Shown: positions 1-6,514 of the stretch, one piece after another
How positions within the stretch are numbered: the first letter of the stretch is position 1
Layout: the number at the start of each line of letters is the position of its first letter
Assembly (NCBI GenBank): GCA_017882935.1
Contig: JADGOP010000052.1
Location: forward strand, 1 to 10,026
Direction: 5' to 3'
Length of the DNA stretch: 10,026 nt
From: Actinomycetota bacterium
GTDB lineage: Bacteria > Actinomycetota > Acidimicrobiia > Acidimicrobiales > Iamiaceae
Notes under the pieces: model-generated
What the model was told of the DNA's origin: nothing
Seen by the model: only the letters and a program-made list of their open reading frames with translations
The model's database searches: none
Position numbers and translations under genes: made by a program

Positions 1-983
1 AGCCGTTCGACGTGTCGGGCGAGGCGGGGGTGGTGAGCGCCAGCATCGGCATCGTGCTGGCCGGGCCCGAGTCGTCGGCCGACCCGCAGTCGCTCGTGCG
101 CAACGCCGACGCCGCCATGTACCGCGCCAAGGCCATGGGGCGCGGCAACCACGCGGTGTTCGAGCAGGCGTTGCACGACCGCATCGTCGAGCGCATGCTC
201 CTCGAGCGCGACCTGCGGCTGGCGGTCGAGCAGGGCGAGCTGGTGCTGCACTACCAGCCCATCGTGCGCGTGGCCGACGCGCGCGTCGACGGCGTGGAGG
301 CGCTGCTGCGCTGGAACCGCCCCGAGCACGGCATGGTCCTCCCCACCGACTTCGTCCCCGCCGCCGAGGACACGGGCCTCATCGTCCCCATCGGGCAGTG
401 GGTGCTCGGGGAGGTGTGCCGCCAGGCCCGCATCTGGACCGGCGACCCGGTGCTCGGGCAGCTGCGCATCTCCGCCAACGTCTCGGCCCGGCAGCTCACC
501 GACCCGGAGCTCCTCGACGTGGTGCGCGACGCGCTCGAGGGGAACGGGCTGGAGCCGGGCCGCCTGGTCCTGGAGGTCACGGAGAGCGCGCTGGTCGACG
601 ACCTCGACGTCGCCCACGAGGTGCTCACCCAGCTGCACCAGCTCGGGGTGGGGATCGCCATCGACGACTTCGGCACGGGCTGGGCCTCGCTCGACTACGT
701 GCGGCGCTTCACCGTCGCCGACGAGCTGAAGATCGACGGCTCGTTCATCGCCGACCTCGAAGGGGGGACCAGCGCCGGCGAGGCCATCGTGTCCGCGTCG
801 ATCGTCCTGGCCCGCGCGCTGGGGCTCGAGGTGGTCGCCGAAGGTGTCGAGACGGCCCGCCAGTTCGAGGCGCTCCGCCGGCTCGGATGCGGGCGCGCCC
901 AGGGCCACCTCTTCAGCGGCGCGGTCGACGTCGACGCGCTCGCCACGTTCGTCGCCGGGTTCAGGTGGCCGGTGTCGTCGTGA
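1..983 (+). CDS. GGDEF-EAL cyclic-di-GMP protein, 3' part (5' end outside window)
   Basis: The reading frame is open from the left edge (first full codon at 3), so the N-terminus, any sensor domain and most of the GGDEF domain are missing. Counting from the Met codon at 12, residues 8-50 are the C-terminal end of a GGDEF domain (SIGIV, then NADAAMYRAK and GRGN). Residues 76-320 are a complete EAL domain, the phosphodiesterase fold that cleaves cyclic di-GMP to pGpG. The usual metal and catalytic positions are present: E96 in EALLRW, N156 in NVSARQL, E188 in LEVTES, D218-D219 in DDFGTG, K240 in ELKIDG, and E277 and E280 in VVAEGVE. The EAL half therefore looks active. Whether the GGDEF half is active cannot be judged because its signature lies outside the window. 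A weak 5-bp hairpin overlaps the stop codon. The next gene on this strand has its own promoter and no obvious functional link. Confidence 0.95.
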   Translation, partial: PFDVSGEAGVVSASIGIVLAGPESSADPQSLVRNADAAMYRAKAMGRGNHAVFEQALHDRIVERMLLERDLRLAVEQGELVLHYQPIVRVADARVDGVEALLRWNRPEHGMVLPTDFVPAAEDTGLIVPIGQWVLGEVCRQARIWTGDPVLGQLRISANVSARQLTDPELLDVVRDALEGNGLEPGRLVLEVTESALVDDLDVAHEVLTQLHQLGVGIAIDDFGTGWASLDYVRRFTVADELKIDGSFIADLEGGTSAGEAIVSASIVLARALGLEVVAEGVETARQFEALRRLGCGRAQGHLFSGAVDVDALATFVAGFRWPVSS

Positions 984-1039
984 CCACCACCCCATGGTCG
1001 GCAGGGTCGGGGAGGCGTGCAACCGGGTGCGTCCGGTCC

Positions 1040-1068
1040 CTGACCACGGCCTGCGAGTTCGTTAGCGT
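1040..1068 (+). promoter_or_regulatory. Probable leaderless promoter of the GH36 gene
   Basis: A -35-like CTGACC (1040-1045) and a -10 box TAGCGT (1063-1068) are separated by 17 bases. The -10 box ends 6 bases before the ATG at 1075, so transcription should start at or next to the A of the start codon. No Shine-Dalgarno sequence lies in between. The 12 bases TAGCGTCGCCAG recur exactly before the 58-aa gene at 5648. Inferred from sequence only. Confidence 0.5.
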
Positions 1069-1074
1069 CGCCAG

Positions 1075-2913
1075 ATGCGACTGGAGCCGGTCTGGGTCGA
1101 GGTGATCCTGGGTGGCGTGGGTCCGGTCGCGGTGCACGGCGACAGCGGCGACGTGGGCCTCCGTGCCCCACTCACCGGCGCGCAGACGCGTGCGGGGCTC
1201 GGACCTCTCGTCGCCGAGGTCGAGGGCGCGGTCGACGGCAGCGGGTGGCGCCTCACCTGGTCCATCGCCAACTCGTCCGATCACCCCGAGGCCGTGCGTG
1301 CGGTGCGCGTGGGCTGCGCGGTCGTCGATCCCGACGGCCCCCTGGGGTTCTGGACCCACGGCTACCAGTCGTGGTCGCCAAGCGGGATCCGCCGCTACGG
1401 CGTCGACATCGACCCCTCGCACCTGGGGCACGCGCCCCGCCTGCTCCGGTCGATGCACCACGCCGACGAAGACCGCGCCGAGCCGGGGGAGCTGCGCTCC
1501 GAGCTGGTCTGCGCGCTCACCGACGACAGCGGCCCGGTCACGGTGGTCGGGTTCCTCGGCGGCTCACGCCACGACGGCACGTTCCGGCTGGGCCCGAGCA
1601 AGGACGTCGACCGGCCAGTCGACCCACGCCGGCCGGCACCCGCCGACCGTCCCGCCACGCTCGTCGCCGAGGCGTTCCTCGGCGGCGCGCTGCTGGGGCC
1701 GGGCGAGGACCGCGACCTGCACACCGTCGTGGCCACGGTCGGCGACGACGTGCACGAGCTCCTCGTCGGGTGGGCCCGTTCGATGGGGGCCGCGAGCGGG
1801 GCGCGCACGTCGGCACCGTTCCAGGTCGGTTGGTGCCCGCCGCGGCGCGGCCCCGCTACCACGTCGGAGGCGGCGCTGCGCACGCTGGTCTCCGCTGCGG
1901 CGTCGCAGTCGTGGCCGTTCGCGTCGGTGCGCCTCGGCGATGGCTACCAGGCGGCCGTGGGCGACTGGTTGCAGACGTCCGACGACTTCTCCTCCACCGT
2001 CGACGTTCTCGCCGCCGACATCCGCACGGCCGGCTTCGAGCCCGGCGTGTCGATCTCCCCGTTCCTCTTGGCGCGCTCGTCCGACGTGGCACAGGCCAAC
2101 CCCGACTGGATCGCCCGTTGGTTCACCGGCAGCGCGCCCCTGGTGGGCATGTTCGACCAGCGCTGGGGTGGCACCGTCTACACGCTCGACACGTCGAACC
2201 CCGAGGTGCTCGCCCACCTCGAAGGCCTGGGGCGCGACCTGGCACAGGCGGGGTTCCGGCACCTCCGTGTCGACTTCGCCTCGGCACCCTCGTCGGGCGG
2301 CCGCTTCCACGATCCCTCGCTCACGCCGGCGCAACGGGTGCGGGCCGGGCTCGACGCGCTCCGCCGCGGCATCGGCGACGACGTGCTGCTGGTGGGCTCG
2401 GGGGTGCCGTTCGGTGCGGTGGTGGGCGTGGTCGACGCCACCCAGACCGGCCCCAATGCCTTCCCCAGCTGGGAGCACGACGCCGTCGCCTTCCCGAGCT
2501 ACGAGGGCTACACCCAGGCCAAGCCCGCCATCCGGCACGCGGTCGAGGCGGCGGTCACCCGCTCGTTCCAGCACCGCATGCTGTGGTCGAACGACCCCGA
2601 CTGCTTCCTGCTCGGGGCCTCGACCGACCACCTGGCACCCGCCGTCGTCCGCGCCTGGGGCGATGTGGTCGCCGGCACCGGCGCCTCGGCCATCGCCTCG
2701 GGCGATCTGCTGCACACGACGCCGAGCGACCGCCGCCGGTTCGACGAGGTGGTGGCCGTGGGGCGCGAGACCGACGCCGCGGCGCGCGCCGGGCAGCCGG
2801 CGCGCGCTCCCGGGCTGCTCGAGCCGCACGGCCCGGCCCGCCTGGGTGTCCCCGACGGGGAGCTGGTGATCGACCTCTCGGCGGGGTCCGCCGAGGTCGT
2901 GCCGGTGAGCTGA
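1075..2913 (+). CDS. GH36/melibiase-like protein with Asn at the predicted acid/base position
   Basis: This 612-aa protein has no signal peptide or membrane segment, so it is probably cytoplasmic. The N-terminal beta-rich part carries GYQSWSPSG (97-104), typical of GH36 alpha-galactosidases. The barrel follows with GDGYQAAVGDWL (288-299), PGVSISPFLLARSS (323-336), NPDW (342-345), a nucleophile-type strand RVDFASA with D400 (family form KLDF), and SNDPDC (505-510, family form LNDPDC). The strand that normally reads DGMRIGPD reads DATQTGPN here (454-461), so the expected acid/base Asp is N461 and the preceding Arg is Gln. Family members usually cleave terminal alpha-galactosides with retention; this substitution makes ordinary hydrolysis doubtful. 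The C-terminal sandwich looks short. The start is set by the leaderless promoter at 1063-1068. The gene converges on the exporter gene with 9 bases between stop codons. Family assignment is good; substrate and activity are unknown. Confidence 0.85.
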   Translation: MRLEPVWVEVILGGVGPVAVHGDSGDVGLRAPLTGAQTRAGLGPLVAEVEGAVDGSGWRLTWSIANSSDHPEAVRAVRVGCAVVDPDGPLGFWTHGYQSWSPSGIRRYGVDIDPSHLGHAPRLLRSMHHADEDRAEPGELRSELVCALTDDSGPVTVVGFLGGSRHDGTFRLGPSKDVDRPVDPRRPAPADRPATLVAEAFLGGALLGPGEDRDLHTVVATVGDDVHELLVGWARSMGAASGARTSAPFQVGWCPPRRGPATTSEAALRTLVSAAASQSWPFASVRLGDGYQAAVGDWLQTSDDFSSTVDVLAADIRTAGFEPGVSISPFLLARSSDVAQANPDWIARWFTGSAPLVGMFDQRWGGTVYTLDTSNPEVLAHLEGLGRDLAQAGFRHLRVDFASAPSSGGRFHDPSLTPAQRVRAGLDALRRGIGDDVLLVGSGVPFGAVVGVVDATQTGPNAFPSWEHDAVAFPSYEGYTQAKPAIRHAVEAAVTRSFQHRMLWSNDPDCFLLGASTDHLAPAVVRAWGDVVAGTGASAIASGDLLHTTPSDRRRFDEVVAVGRETDAAARAGQPARAPGLLEPHGPARLGVPDGELVIDLSAGSAEVVPVS

Positions 2914-2922
2914 ACGCCCTGC

Positions 2923-5463
2923 TCAGGTCGCGGGGACCGGCTCGACCTCGTGTGCCGGGGTGGCCGCGGCGCCCGAGCCGTCGCCGTTGAGGATGTCATC
3001 GGGGACGAGGTGGCGTGAGACCCAGTTGCGGCCGTCGTCGTCGGCCCACACCAGCATCGGCGGCAGGAACACCAGCGCGCTGAGCAGCGCGACCGCCACG
3101 TTCATGCCCACGACGATGCCGAAGTCGCGCAGCAGCGGCATCGAGGAGGTGGCGATGACGGCCACGCCGGAGATGGCGGTGAGGCCCGACACGATGAAGG
3201 CGCGACCGGTGCGGCTGGCCGTCATTTCGACGGCCTCCTTGGGGCTGTGCCCCTTGCCGCGCTCCTCGACGAACCGCAACAGGATCAGCGACGTGAACTC
3301 CGTGCACACGGCCACCACCAGCGGACCACCGACGGCCGTGAGCGGGCTCAGCTTCAGGTCGAGGGCGTACTCGACGAGCGACGCGGCGCCCACCGCGATG
3401 AGCACCGGAACCAACGACAGGAGCGAGCGCACGAGGCTGCGCAACCGCAGCGCGAGGAAGGTCGCCACGAACGCGATCGACAGGTAGGTGAGCAGCACCC
3501 GGTTCGACTCGAGGTTCTGGAGCAGCCCGACGCCCACCACCGCGAGGCCCGAGGGCGTGGCGATGAGGCCGTGCTTGCGCGCGTCGGCCAGCGCGACCTT
3601 CATGCTCTTCACGACCTCGGCCTGGGCGCTGAGGGGGATGCCCTTGCCGTCGGGTGAACCGGTGCGGAAGATGATGTTCAGCGCGGTGTGCCGGGGGTTG
3701 GCGAACGAGGCGCGCAGGTCGGGCGAGGCCGCGGCGTAGGCCGCCGTGATGTCGGAGCCGAGCGGGGTGACGTGGCTGCCGTCGGGGACGTCGTTGACGA
3801 GGTCGGAGATGTTGGCGACCACGCTGTTCGCGGTGGCGAGCTTGGCGTGGTTGTCACGCAGCTGCTGGGTGGTGAAGTCGTCGACGTAGGCGACGGAGCT
3901 GTTGTTGAACACGTCCTTGCCCTGGACGAACACGCCGAGCTCGTTGGCCGAGCCCGTGCCCTTCTCGACCGCGTGGATGTTCTTGATGACCTGGGAGTGC
4001 GGGTTGACCCACTGGATGGGGTCGGTCTGGAGCTTGAGCTTGCCCTCGACGAGGATGCCGCCGAAGAAGATGATGAGGCTCGCCACGACGAGTGGGATCG
4101 CCGAGGCCTTGGGCAGGTCGCCGAGCTTCACCACGATGTGGCCGAGCTTCTCACTGCGCTTGGAGCGCTGCCGCCGCGTCGGCGACTTGTACTCGCGGAT
4201 GCCGAGCGAGGCGAGGGGCAGCAGGATGCTGCAGAGGCAGATGGCCGCGATGCCGACGGCGAGCAGCGCGCCGAACTGGCGGATCATCGGGACCTTGGCG
4301 AAGTAGAGCGCAGAGAACGCGAACACCGCGTCGAAGGTGACCACCAGGAGCGCGGGGCACAGGTTCGTGGCCGTCTCCTGGATGGGGTGCTCGGCGTGGT
4401 TGTCGACCACCTCCTCCTCGACGCGCGCCTGCATCTGGATGGCGTAGTCGATGCCCACGCCCATCATCACGGGCAGCCCGGCGATGGTGGCGAGGGTGAG
4501 GGGGATGCCGAGGTAGCCGGCCAGGCCGAACGCCCACACCAGGCCGACGAGGATCACGCCCATCGGCAGGAGCCGCCACCGCACGTCGAAGAGCACGAGC
4601 AGGATGAGGATCATCACGACGATGGCGATGCCGCCGAGCAGCACCATCCCGCCCTTGAGGTACTGGTTGATGTTCTCGAGCAGCGAGGGGGCGCCGGTGG
4701 TGATGATGGTGGCGTTGTCGAAGGTGTACTTCGAGGCCGTCTTCACCACGTAGTCGGCGGAGGCGCTCTGCTTGTCGAGCGTCTGGTTGCCGTCGAGCCG
4801 GACGATGATCTGCGAGTGCTCCGCGTTCGGGTAGAAGGTGCGCAGCGCGAGGCGGATCTTGTTGTCGTTGTTGAACAGCAGGAACTTGACCCACTCGGGG
4901 TTCGAGAGGTCGTGCGCGCCTTTGACCGCGGCGACGCGGGTGAGCGTGGTGCCCGAGTCCTTGCTGCGCGCCGCGCGTCCGGCCGCGGTGGCGTCGGCGG
5001 TGAGGCCGCGCAGCAGCGCCGTGCCCGCGATGCTCTTGGTGATGTCGGCGGTGGGCGTGAGCTTGCCGTTGGCGTAGCCGTCGGAGACGAGCGAGTTGCT
5101 GAAGCCGAGCACGTCGATGGGCCCGATGGTGTTCTGGAGGCCGTGCGTCTTGGCCCCGGCGCGCAGCTCGGCCTCGAGGTCGTTGAGCTTCTTGGAGTTC
5201 GACGGTGTGAAGAACTCGTCGATGGTGTGGCCGGGCTTCATCGAGATCATGACGACCATGGCCTGCCCGCCGAAGAGCTTCTCGTAGCGGACGTCGTCCT
5301 TGTAGACGGTGTCGGTCTTGTTGAGGTAGCTCGACTGGCTCGTGGCGAACCTGAGGCGCGTGGCGCCCACCCCCATGGTGAGGGTGATGAGCAGCCCGAT
5401 GACGGCGACCAGGCCCGCGTGCTTGCCGCACCACACCGCCAACCAGGACCAGAAGCGCTTCAT
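2923..5463 (-). CDS. RND/MMPL-family exporter (HAE3-like), 846 aa
   Basis: This is an integral membrane exporter of the RND superfamily, expected to use the proton gradient to move hydrophobic or lipid-like substrates. The layout is the classic duplicated one: TM1 at about 15-34, an extracytoplasmic domain 35-270, TM2-6 at about 271-420, a basic cytoplasmic linker 424-447 (RRQRSKR), TM7 at about 454-471, a second extracytoplasmic domain 472-654, and TM8-12 at about 655-805, with a soluble tail. TM4 carries the proton-relay type motif GIDY (337-340). The matching place in TM10 reads CTEF (720-723), so the two halves differ. I chose the ATG at 5463 because AAGGAG lies 12 bases upstream (5476-5481) and translation then begins MKRFWSWLAVW just before TM1. 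An in-frame ATG at 5547 would add 28 charged residues covering the likely promoter. The substrate is unknown, and no fusion or outer-membrane partner is adjacent. Confidence 0.9.
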   Translation of the reverse strand: MKRFWSWLAVWCGKHAGLVAVIGLLITLTMGVGATRLRFATSQSSYLNKTDTVYKDDVRYEKLFGGQAMVVMISMKPGHTIDEFFTPSNSKKLNDLEAELRAGAKTHGLQNTIGPIDVLGFSNSLVSDGYANGKLTPTADITKSIAGTALLRGLTADATAAGRAARSKDSGTTLTRVAAVKGAHDLSNPEWVKFLLFNNDNKIRLALRTFYPNAEHSQIIVRLDGNQTLDKQSASADYVVKTASKYTFDNATIITTGAPSLLENINQYLKGGMVLLGGIAIVVMILILLVLFDVRWRLLPMGVILVGLVWAFGLAGYLGIPLTLATIAGLPVMMGVGIDYAIQMQARVEEEVVDNHAEHPIQETATNLCPALLVVTFDAVFAFSALYFAKVPMIRQFGALLAVGIAAICLCSILLPLASLGIREYKSPTRRQRSKRSEKLGHIVVKLGDLPKASAIPLVVASLIIFFGGILVEGKLKLQTDPIQWVNPHSQVIKNIHAVEKGTGSANELGVFVQGKDVFNNSSVAYVDDFTTQQLRDNHAKLATANSVVANISDLVNDVPDGSHVTPLGSDITAAYAAASPDLRASFANPRHTALNIIFRTGSPDGKGIPLSAQAEVVKSMKVALADARKHGLIATPSGLAVVGVGLLQNLESNRVLLTYLSIAFVATFLALRLRSLVRSLLSLVPVLIAVGAASLVEYALDLKLSPLTAVGGPLVVAVCTEFTSLILLRFVEERGKGHSPKEAVEMTASRTGRAFIVSGLTAISGVAVIATSSMPLLRDFGIVVGMNVAVALLSALVFLPPMLVWADDDGRNWVSRHLVPDDILNGDGSGAAATPAHEVEPVPAT

Positions 5464-5475
5464 CGGTTCGGGGTG

Positions 5476-5521
5476 CTCCTTGCGAGGGGCGTGCATCGGG
5501 TGCTTGCGGGCAGCGAGCCTA
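5476..5521 (-). promoter_or_regulatory. Probable promoter and ribosome binding site of the exporter gene
   Basis: On the minus strand a -10 box TAGGCT (5521 down to 5516) is followed by CG, as at other starts in this window. A leader of roughly 45 bases follows, holding AAGGAG (5481 to 5476), 12 bases from the ATG at 5463. No good -35 is seen at 17 bases; the usual position is occupied by the tandem repeat at 5528-5547, which suggests activator dependence. Inferred. Confidence 0.45.
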
Positions 5522-5527
5522 ACGTGC

Positions 5528-5547
5528 CTCCTGTCACCTCCCGTCAC
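5528..5547. repeat. Tandem 10-bp direct repeat next to the exporter -10 box
   Basis: CTCCTGTCAC (5528-5537) is followed directly by CTCCCGTCAC (5538-5547), identical at 9 of 10 bases. On the minus strand the unit reads GTGACRGGAG, and its last copy ends 6 bases before the TAGGCT -10 box, so it covers the -35 zone. A third GTCAC is at 5579-5583. Repeats phased at one helical turn over a -35 region are typical of activator sites such as those of response regulators; that role is inferred. Confidence 0.55.
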
Positions 5548-5563
5548 TGGAGAAACCCGGCGC

Positions 5564-5592
5564 CGTGAACGAAATCACGTCACGGTTTACCG
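5564..5592. promoter_or_regulatory. Two small palindromes in the exporter/58-aa gene divergent region
   Basis: CGTGA (5564-5568) and TCACG (5575-5579) form a perfect 5-bp inverted repeat around a 6-base spacer. It is followed by CGGT and ACCG (5583-5586, 5589-5592) around TT. The surrounding stretch is less GC-rich than its neighbours. They lie between the divergent promoters and could be operator half-sites. The arms are short, so chance cannot be excluded. Confidence 0.3.
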
Positions 5593-5611
5593 AGAGTTGG
5601 CCTAGCCGCGG

Positions 5612-5640
5612 TTCCAATCGACGGATCGCCCTTCTAGCGT
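5612..5640 (+). promoter_or_regulatory. Probable leaderless promoter of the 58-aa gene
   Basis: The -10 box TAGCGT is at 5635-5640, with TTCCAA (5612-5617) 17 bases upstream as a poor -35. The -10 box ends 7 bases before the GTG at 5648 and no Shine-Dalgarno sequence intervenes. The 12-mer TAGCGTCGCCAG (5635-5646) is identical to that in front of the GH36 start codon at 1075. This shared arrangement is the main reason for the start chosen. Confidence 0.45.
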
Positions 5641-5647
5641 CGCCAGG

Positions 5648-5824
5648 GTGCAGCCCGCAGAGTCGTCGATGTTCACGGTCACCCCGGCCGGCATGTTCGA
5701 GTGGCTGGTCACCGTGTACGGAGGCGACGGGCAAGTGGTCGAGCGCTGGGTGCGCGGCCCCCGCCGTCGTGCCAAGCGCATCGGCTACCAGCTGCTGCGC
5801 GACGTCGCTCCCACGGCTGTCTGA
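5648..5824 (+). CDS. Hypothetical 58-aa basic protein, probably leaderless
   Basis: I do not recognise this protein. It starts with GTG at 5648 and reads MQPAESSMFTVTPAG, then MFEWLVTVYGGDGQ, then a basic stretch GPRRRAKRIG (37-46), and ends QLLRDVAPTAV. There is no signal peptide, cysteine pair or membrane helix. It looks like a small soluble, basic protein with a possible nucleic-acid-binding patch. Support for coding: 51 of 58 codons end in G or C, as in the neighbouring genes, and a -10 box sits 7 bases upstream exactly as for the GH36 gene. An internal ATG at 5669 (MFTVTPAG) is an alternative start that would drop the first seven residues. It is transcribed divergently from the exporter and ends 22 bases before a strong hairpin, facing the tRNA-Ser gene. 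Reasonably likely to be real; function unknown. Confidence 0.6.
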   Translation: MQPAESSMFTVTPAGMFEWLVTVYGGDGQVVERWVRGPRRRAKRIGYQLLRDVAPTAV

Positions 5825-5845
5825 GCGCAGGCGCCGACGCGGCGA

Positions 5846-5875
5846 GGCCCCGTCCACCTGGTGGTGAACGGGGCC
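5846..5875. terminator. Bidirectional terminator-like hairpin
   Basis: GGCCCCGT (5846-5853) and ACGGGGCC (5868-5875) are perfect 8-bp arms; the 14-base loop contains CCACC and GGTGG, which could pair further. The element lies between the stop of the 58-aa gene (+) and the 3' end of tRNA-Ser (-), so it could end both transcripts. No T tract follows on either strand, which is common in GC-rich actinomycetes. Confidence 0.55.
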
Positions 5876-5883
5876 CGGTGCGG

Positions 5884-5971
5884 CGGAGGATGTGGGATTC
5901 GAACCCACGGTGACCCGAAGGGCCACAACGGCTTTCGAGGCCGCCCCATTCGTCCGCTCTGGCAACCCTCC
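5884..5971 (-). tRNA. tRNA-Ser, anticodon CGA
   Basis: Read on the minus strand, this is an 88-base class II tRNA. The acceptor arm is GGAGGGT with ATCCTCC (one G-U pair) and discriminator G at 5884. The D stem is CCA/TGG. The anticodon stem GCGGC/GCCGT holds the loop CTCGAAA, with anticodon CGA at 5937-5935, reading UCG serine codons. The long variable arm is GTGGCCC/GGGTCAC with one G-U pair, and the T arm is GTGGG, TTCGAAT, CCCAC. CCA is not encoded (the discriminator is followed by CCG), so it is added by the nucleotidyltransferase. The gene lies 66 bases downstream of tadA on the same strand. A -10-like TAGGAT ends 7 bases before the mature 5' end, so it may have its own promoter. Confidence 0.97.
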
Positions 5972-5978
5972 GCCCACG

Positions 5979-5984
5979 ATCCTA
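5979..5984 (-). promoter_or_regulatory. Candidate -10 box of tRNA-Ser
   Basis: TAGGAT (5984 down to 5979) is followed by CG and ends 7 bases before the first base of the mature tRNA at 5971. No recognisable -35 was found 16-18 bases upstream. If used, transcription would begin at or very near the mature 5' end. Read-through from tadA is the alternative. Confidence 0.4.
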
Positions 5985-6003
5985 CCCGCTGCCCCGGGGG
6001 CGT

Positions 6004-6020
6004 CCGCCACGCGATGGCGG
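6004..6020 (-). terminator. Weak hairpin between tadA and tRNA-Ser
   Basis: CCGCCA (6004-6009) and TGGCGG (6015-6020) form a 6-bp stem around a 5-base loop, 17 bases past the tadA stop codon. No T tract follows. It may attenuate tadA transcription or mark RNA processing ahead of the tRNA; it may also be chance in such GC-rich DNA. Confidence 0.25.
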
Positions 6021-6037
6021 TCGGTGGAACGCCCCGG

Positions 6038-6487
6038 TCAGGCCCGCCGGCCGTCGAAGAACTCGCGCAGCAGCGCCGCGGCGTCGTCGGCCAGCACCCC
6101 GTCGGTGACCTCGCACTCGTGGTTGAGGCGCTCGTCGGCCACGAGGTTGTGCAGTGACCCGGCCGCGCCCGCCTTGGGGTCGGCCGCGCCGAAGACGAGG
6201 CGCCCGAGCCGCGACGCCCAGGCCGCCCCGGCGCACATCGGGCAGGGCTCCAGGGTCACGACGAGGGTGCAGTCGAGCAGGCGCCAGTGCCCCAGCTCGG
6301 CGGCCGCGTCGCGCAGGGCCAGCACCTCGGCGTGCGCCGTGGGGTCGCCCGTGAGCTCGCGCTCGTTGTGGCGGTGCGCCACCACGTGCCCCTCGTGCAG
6401 CACCACCGCGCCGATGGGCACGTCGCCGTGCGTCAGCGCGTCACGGGCCTCCTCGAGGGCCAGGCGCATCGCCGCGACGTCGTCCAT
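6038..6487 (-). CDS. tadA: tRNA adenosine(34) deaminase TadA
   Basis: TadA deaminates A34 to inosine in the anticodon of tRNA-Arg(ACG), letting it read CGU, CGC and CGA. The 149-aa length matches the bacterial family. The zinc-deaminase signature is complete: HAE at 52-54 with H52 as ligand and E54 as proton shuttle, and PCPMC at 81-85 with C82 and C85 as ligands. N41 in the HNERE stretch, GDP(T)AHAE, and the ADPKAGAAGSL segment (102-112) are further TadA features; the last two favour TadA over guanine or cytosine deaminases. The ATG at 6487 follows a TAGGGT -10 box by only 9 bases with no Shine-Dalgarno sequence, so translation is probably from a leaderless or nearly leaderless message. It is divergent from the P450 gene, and tRNA-Ser lies downstream on the same strand. 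Confidence 0.93.
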   Translation of the reverse strand: MDDVAAMRLALEEARDALTHGDVPIGAVVLHEGHVVAHRHNERELTGDPTAHAEVLALRDAAAELGHWRLLDCTLVVTLEPCPMCAGAAWASRLGRLVFGAADPKAGAAGSLHNLVADERLNHECEVTDGVLADDAAALLREFFDGRRA

Positions 6488-6496
6488 GGGCCGCTG

Positions 6497-6502
6497 ACCC
6501 TA
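6497..6502 (-). promoter_or_regulatory. Probable -10 box of tadA
   Basis: TAGGGT (6502 down to 6497) ends 9 bases before the tadA ATG. The -35 position at an 18-base spacer reads ACCAGA and lies inside the left arm of the 13-bp inverted repeat. The identical hexamer serves the divergent P450 gene. Confidence 0.5.
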
Positions 6503-6514
6503 CCGAGTGCCGCC

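Noticed and set aside
982..999. GACCA/TGGTC hairpin after the GGDEF-EAL gene as a terminator
   Set aside because: Only 5 bp with an 8-base loop, overlapping the stop codon, no T tract. Too weak to list as a feature.
1564..2829. Long minus-strand open frame inside the GH36 gene
   Set aside because: Composition is Arg/Gly/Val-rich with no motif, while the plus-strand frame carries clear GH36 motifs along the whole stretch.
5464..5547. 28-residue N-terminal extension of the exporter from the ATG at 5547
   Set aside because: The extension is charged, lacks its own ribosome binding site, and would cover the predicted -10 box and part of the tandem repeats. The ATG at 5463 has AAGGAG upstream and starts right before TM1.
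3688..5568. Long open frame on the plus strand opposite the exporter gene
   Set aside because: It is the antisense shadow of a well-supported membrane protein in GC-rich DNA. Its translation is low-complexity (runs of Glu, Asp, Val, His, Gly) with no domain, and it runs through the exporter promoter.
5565..5913. Alternative plus-strand open frames around the 58-aa gene and tRNA-Ser
   Set aside because: They run into the hairpin and antisense to the tRNA, and give Arg/Ala/Ser-rich low-complexity translations. The frame starting at 5648 has better codon bias and a promoter.
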